Assembly: GCA_016875595.1 (NCBI GenBank)
Contig: VGPI01000020.1
Span: 1-16,692, forward strand
Direction of reading: 5' to 3'
DNA from: Candidatus Cloacimonadota bacterium
GTDB taxonomy: Bacteria > Cloacimonadota > Cloacimonadia > Cloacimonadales > Cloacimonadaceae
Length of the DNA: 16,692 nt
The notes beneath the pieces were generated by a model. That model was not told where the DNA came from and made no database searches. It was given only the letters and a program-made list of their open reading frames with translations. The position numbers were made by a program, and so were the translations under genes. Shown piece after piece: positions 14,154 through 16,692 of this stretch. Every line of letters begins with the position of its first letter. The stretch's first letter is position 1.

Positions 14154-15407
14154 ATGGACAAGTTTATCATTGAAGGCAACCGCAATCTCCGCGGCTCAAT
14201 CTCCGTCAGCGGTTCCAAGAATGCCATCCTGCCCGTCATGGCAGCATGCCTGTTATCCCCGGGCAAATCGATCTTGCGCAATGTCCCGGATCTGATCGAT
14301 CTCAAGACCATGGCTCATCTGCTCCGCATTATCGGAGCGCGGGTCGAGCACTTCGCCGGCACCATGACCATTGATGCCAAGGATATCTGTTTCAGCGAAG
14401 CGCCTTATGAACTGGTCAGCAAGATGCGTGCCTCGATCTATGTGCTCGGACCGCTCTTAGCCCGGTTGGGAGAAGCGCGCGTCTCCTTTCCCGGCGGTTG
14501 CGCCATCGGCACCAGACCGGTCGACCTGCACCTCAAGGCAATGGGGGAACTGGGCGCTGAGATCAATCTCGAACATGGCTACATCCACGCCACCGCCGCA
14601 AAGCTCAAGGGCAGCGACATCTACTTTGAAAAATCAAGCGTCGGCGCCACGATCAATACTATGATGGCAGCCGTCTATGCTGAAGGCACCACCACGCTGC
14701 ACAATGCCGCCATGGAGCCGGAGGTGGATTCCACCATCGACTTTCTGAACAAAATGGGCGCTCGCATCTCCGGAAAGGGCTCCACCACTATCAGCATCAC
14801 CGGCGTTGAACACCTCTTCCCGGTAGAAATGACCATGATCCCGGACCGGATCGAAGCCGGTACCTTCCTCATCGCCGGTGCCATGAGCCGAAATCCGGTG
14901 ACCGTCCGGAACTGCGCTCCTCAACACCTGCAAGTCCTGATCGAGAAACTGCGCCAAGCCGGCTGTGAATTTGATATCGGTACCGACAGCATTTCCATCC
15001 AGGCACCCCAGACCATAAAGCCGGTGGATATCACCACCCTCCCCTATCCAGGATTCCCCACCGATCTCCAGGCACAGTTCATCGCACTCATGTCACTCTC
15101 CGACGGCACTGCCTTCATCGAAGACACCATCTTTCCCGACCGGTTCATGCATGTGGCGGAACTCAACCGCCTCCAGGCAAATATCCAGCTCGACCGCAAT
15201 ATCGCCATCGTCAAAGGTGTGCCTGCCCTCAGCGGTGCCGAGGTGATGGCGACTGATCTCCGTGCCAGCGCAGCGCTGGTGCTTGCCGGCATCGCCGCCG
15301 AAGGCAGAACCACCGTTTCCCGGATCTATCACATCGACCGCGGCTACGACCGGATCGAGACCAAACTCAACGCGATCGGCGCCAGGATAACCCGGGAGAC
15401 CTCCTGA
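14154..15407 (+). CDS. murA: UDP-N-acetylglucosamine 1-carboxyvinyltransferase
   Basis: MurA transfers enolpyruvate from phosphoenolpyruvate to UDP-GlcNAc, the first committed step of peptidoglycan synthesis in the cytoplasm. The 417 residues match the family. The UDP-GlcNAc-binding SGSKNAILPVMAACLL stretch has K22 and N23; the catalytic loop PGGCAIGTRPVDLH carries C116, equivalent to Cys115 of the E. coli enzyme and the target of fosfomycin, so no Asp replacement is present. PTDLQAQ and LRASAALVLAG near the C-terminus are also conserved. ATG 14154 is preceded by GAGGTG (14140-14145), eight bases away. The epimerase gene starts 11 nt after the stop. Transcription may come from the STAS promoter and from a weak site at the end of prmC. 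Confidence 0.97.
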   Translation: MDKFIIEGNRNLRGSISVSGSKNAILPVMAACLLSPGKSILRNVPDLIDLKTMAHLLRIIGARVEHFAGTMTIDAKDICFSEAPYELVSKMRASIYVLGPLLARLGEARVSFPGGCAIGTRPVDLHLKAMGELGAEINLEHGYIHATAAKLKGSDIYFEKSSVGATINTMMAAVYAEGTTTLHNAAMEPEVDSTIDFLNKMGARISGKGSTTISITGVEHLFPVEMTMIPDRIEAGTFLIAGAMSRNPVTVRNCAPQHLQVLIEKLRQAGCEFDIGTDSISIQAPQTIKPVDITTLPYPGFPTDLQAQFIALMSLSDGTAFIEDTIFPDRFMHVAELNRLQANIQLDRNIAIVKGVPALSGAEVMATDLRASAALVLAGIAAEGRTTVSRIYHIDRGYDRIETKLNAIGARITRETS

Positions 15408-15418
15408 ATCCAAAACCC

Positions 15419-16375
15419 ATGATCCTGGTGACCGGAGCAGCCGGATTTATCGGCTCGCACCTCTGCGACCGCCTCGTCGGCAGCGGTCATACCGTGGTCG
15501 GACTGGACAATTTCAATCCCTTTTACAATCCGCAGATCAAGCGGAACAATATCTCCACCCTGCTTACTCATCCCCTCTTTCAGTTGTGGGAAGCTGATAT
15601 CCGTGATTCATCCGCCCTTGATCAATGCTTCGCTGCCAATGATTTCGATCTCGTGATCCACTTGGCGGCGATGGCTGGTGTACGCCCCTCGATTGAAGAC
15701 CCTGAGGAGTATTATGACGTCAATGTGACCGGTACGGTCAAGCTCCTCCAACAATGCGTCCGCAGCCGTGTCCGGCGTTTCCTTTTCGCTTCATCCTCCT
15801 CGGTTTACGGCAATAATGACAAGATAGTGTTCTCCGAAACCGACCATGTCGATCACCCGATCTCGCCCTATGCTGCCACCAAAAAAGCCGGGGAATTGAT
15901 CTGTCATCATTACCACCATTTGAACCGGATGTCGGTCATCTGTCTCAGGTTCTTCACGGTCTATGGTCCCCGCCAGCGTCCCGACCTTGCCGTGCACAGC
16001 TTTGTCCACCGGATCATGAACGGTCTGCCCATTCCCTTCTTTGGCGATGGCTCCACCAGCCGGGATTATTCCTATATCGACGACATCATCGAGGGTGTAA
16101 CCGCCGCCGCTGATTATCTTGACAATCACCATTGCTATGAGATCATCAACCTCGGCAATTCCGACACCATCACCCTGACCCAAATGCTGAAAACCATAGA
16201 AGCCGTCACTGGCTGTCCTGCGATCATCGATCGCCAACCCCTGCAGGCGGGAGACGCCCTCAAGACCTGTGCCGATATCCACAAAGCCCGAGCGCTGCTC
16301 GCTTACCAGCCCAAAACCGCATTTGAAGCCGGAGTCCGCACCTTTTTCGACTGGTATCTCCGCCCACTCTTCTGA
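15419..16375 (+). CDS. NAD-dependent nucleotide-sugar epimerase, UDP-glucuronate 4-epimerase-like
   Basis: The 318-residue protein is an extended short-chain dehydrogenase. It has the NAD-binding GAAGFIGSHL (6-15), DNFNPFYNPQIKRNN typical of the UDP-glucuronate 4-epimerase branch, a Ser-rich FASSSSVYG, the catalytic YAATK (Y151, K155), FFTVYGPRQRPD, and DYSYIDDIIEGV. The reaction is likely UDP-glucuronate to UDP-galacturonate, or a close relative, supplying acidic sugars for lipopolysaccharide or capsule. UDP-glucose 4-epimerase (GalE) is the alternative but fits the motifs less well. The ATG at 15419 lies 11 nt after the murA stop with no strong ribosome site. A large palindrome follows 10 nt after the stop and probably ends the unit. 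Confidence 0.85.
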   Translation: MILVTGAAGFIGSHLCDRLVGSGHTVVGLDNFNPFYNPQIKRNNISTLLTHPLFQLWEADIRDSSALDQCFAANDFDLVIHLAAMAGVRPSIEDPEEYYDVNVTGTVKLLQQCVRSRVRRFLFASSSSVYGNNDKIVFSETDHVDHPISPYAATKKAGELICHHYHHLNRMSVICLRFFTVYGPRQRPDLAVHSFVHRIMNGLPIPFFGDGSTSRDYSYIDDIIEGVTAAADYLDNHHCYEIINLGNSDTITLTQMLKTIEAVTGCPAIIDRQPLQAGDALKTCADIHKARALLAYQPKTAFEAGVRTFFDWYLRPLF

Positions 16376-16385
16376 CCGAATACCA

Positions 16386-16460
16386 TAATCAAGTCATTAT
16401 CCCCCCTTAATCAAGCGTTAACAGTTAACGCTTGATTAAGGGGGGATAATGACTTGATTA
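16386..16460. repeat. 75-bp palindrome with perfect 37-bp arms
   Basis: Bases 16386-16422 and 16424-16460 are exact reverse complements around one central A (16423). The right arm and the bases after it repeat the 15-mer CTTGATTAAGGGGGG at 16431-16445 and 16453-16467 (period 22). There is no T run after either arm, so it would stop transcription only through its stem. It starts 10 nt after the epimerase gene. Confidence 0.96.
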
Positions 16461-16560
16461 AGGGGGGCAGGCAGGCAAAACCAGACAGAAGAGGAGACCA
16501 TTGAATAAATAAGGGTTGGATTCCAAGCTCTGAAAAAGGCAATTGTAAGTGGAGATCCGC

Positions 16561-16590
16561 ACCGTCATACCAGCGCGGGCGGGTAGCCAG
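16561..16590. repeat. Degenerate REP-like palindromic repeat
   Basis: The segment reads CCGTCATACC ... GGCGGGTAGCCAG, the layout of the common intergenic element with TCAT-(T/A)CC arms, a GCGGG centre and a trailing CCAG. Arms are imperfect. Other copies cannot be checked within this window. Confidence 0.4.
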
Positions 16591-16651
16591 TTATTCTGTA
16601 ATACATATTCCAACCATCAGTTAACCCAACTTTACCATTTAGGATAGTTAT

Positions 16652-16692
16652 ATGATTATCCTGCAGCGAGTTGCAATTTCTATGGGGGACTA
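16652..16692 (+). CDS. Start of a PdxA-like 4-phosphohydroxythreonine dehydrogenase, cut by window end
   Basis: An ATG at 16652, seven bases after AGGA (16641-16644), opens a frame of 13 codons that runs off the window: MIILQRVAISMGD. The RVAISMGD end resembles the N-terminus of PdxA (typically IAITMGDPAG), an enzyme of pyridoxal phosphate synthesis. Only the first codons are seen, and the next codon begins TA rather than CC, so a variant such as GDY would be needed. The assignment is suggestive, not secure. Confidence 0.45.
   Translation, partial: MIILQRVAISMGD

Overview
The window reads as a chromosomal stretch of a Gram-negative, probably anaerobic and fermentative bacterium of about 50 % GC by eye. 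Sedoheptulose-7-phosphate isomerase (GmhA) points to a heptose-containing outer membrane. A non-repair MutS-like ATPase, an FGE-sulfatase-fold exported protein and a STAS/REC-HATPase partner-switching pair would fit Cloacimonadota or a related lineage; that placement is an inference from gene style, not a proof. No phage, insertion sequence, CRISPR array or defence island is visible. Most of the window is housekeeping.

Layout. (1) Positions 2-2443, + strand: the TldE/PmbA (5'-truncated by the window edge) and TldD subunits of the TldDE metalloprotease, closed by a good intrinsic terminator. (2) 2680-4330, +: nadC, preceded by a leader that carries a strong terminator hairpin just before the ribosome site, then a coiled-coil C4 zinc-ribbon protein. 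Convergent with it lies the RNase P RNA gene rnpB (4335-4713, -). (3) 4714-4990: palindrome-rich intergenic DNA. (4) 7382-4991, -: a two-gene operon of a MutS-domain-V ATPase without mismatch-recognition parts and an HD-domain protein, overlapping by 8 nt. (5) 7569-9989, +: nitroreductase, adenosine deaminase and gmhA; an 85-bp tandem duplication has copied the gmhA start region, leaving a decoy start with a 10-codon minicistron. (6) 10017-11237, -: tRNA-Asn and an exported FGE-fold protein whose first catalytic Cys position is Thr. (7) 11505-11926, +: tRNA-fMet, tRNA-Met, tRNA-Arg, tRNA-His, with a terminator-like hairpin inside the cluster. (8) 12048-16375, +: STAS anti-anti-sigma protein, REC-HATPase switch kinase, prmC, murA and a UDP-glucuronate-epimerase-like protein, tightly packed. 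(9) 16376-16692: a 75-bp palindrome with perfect 37-bp arms, a REP-like repeat and the first 13 codons of what looks like pdxA.

How it fits together: the STAS and REC-HATPase proteins look like a signalling switch at the head of a transcription unit that continues into translation termination (PrmC), peptidoglycan synthesis (MurA) and nucleotide-sugar conversion. The upstream gaps of several genes (rnpB, the MutS-like gene, adenosine deaminase, tRNA-Asn, STAS) share an exact TTGACA followed, after 16 nt, by a degenerate -10 usually starting TA, which gives a coherent picture of the housekeeping promoter. The best candidates for something not well described are the MutS-like/HD pair, the REC-HATPase/STAS module placed ahead of prmC-murA, the nadC leader and the duplicated gmhA start.
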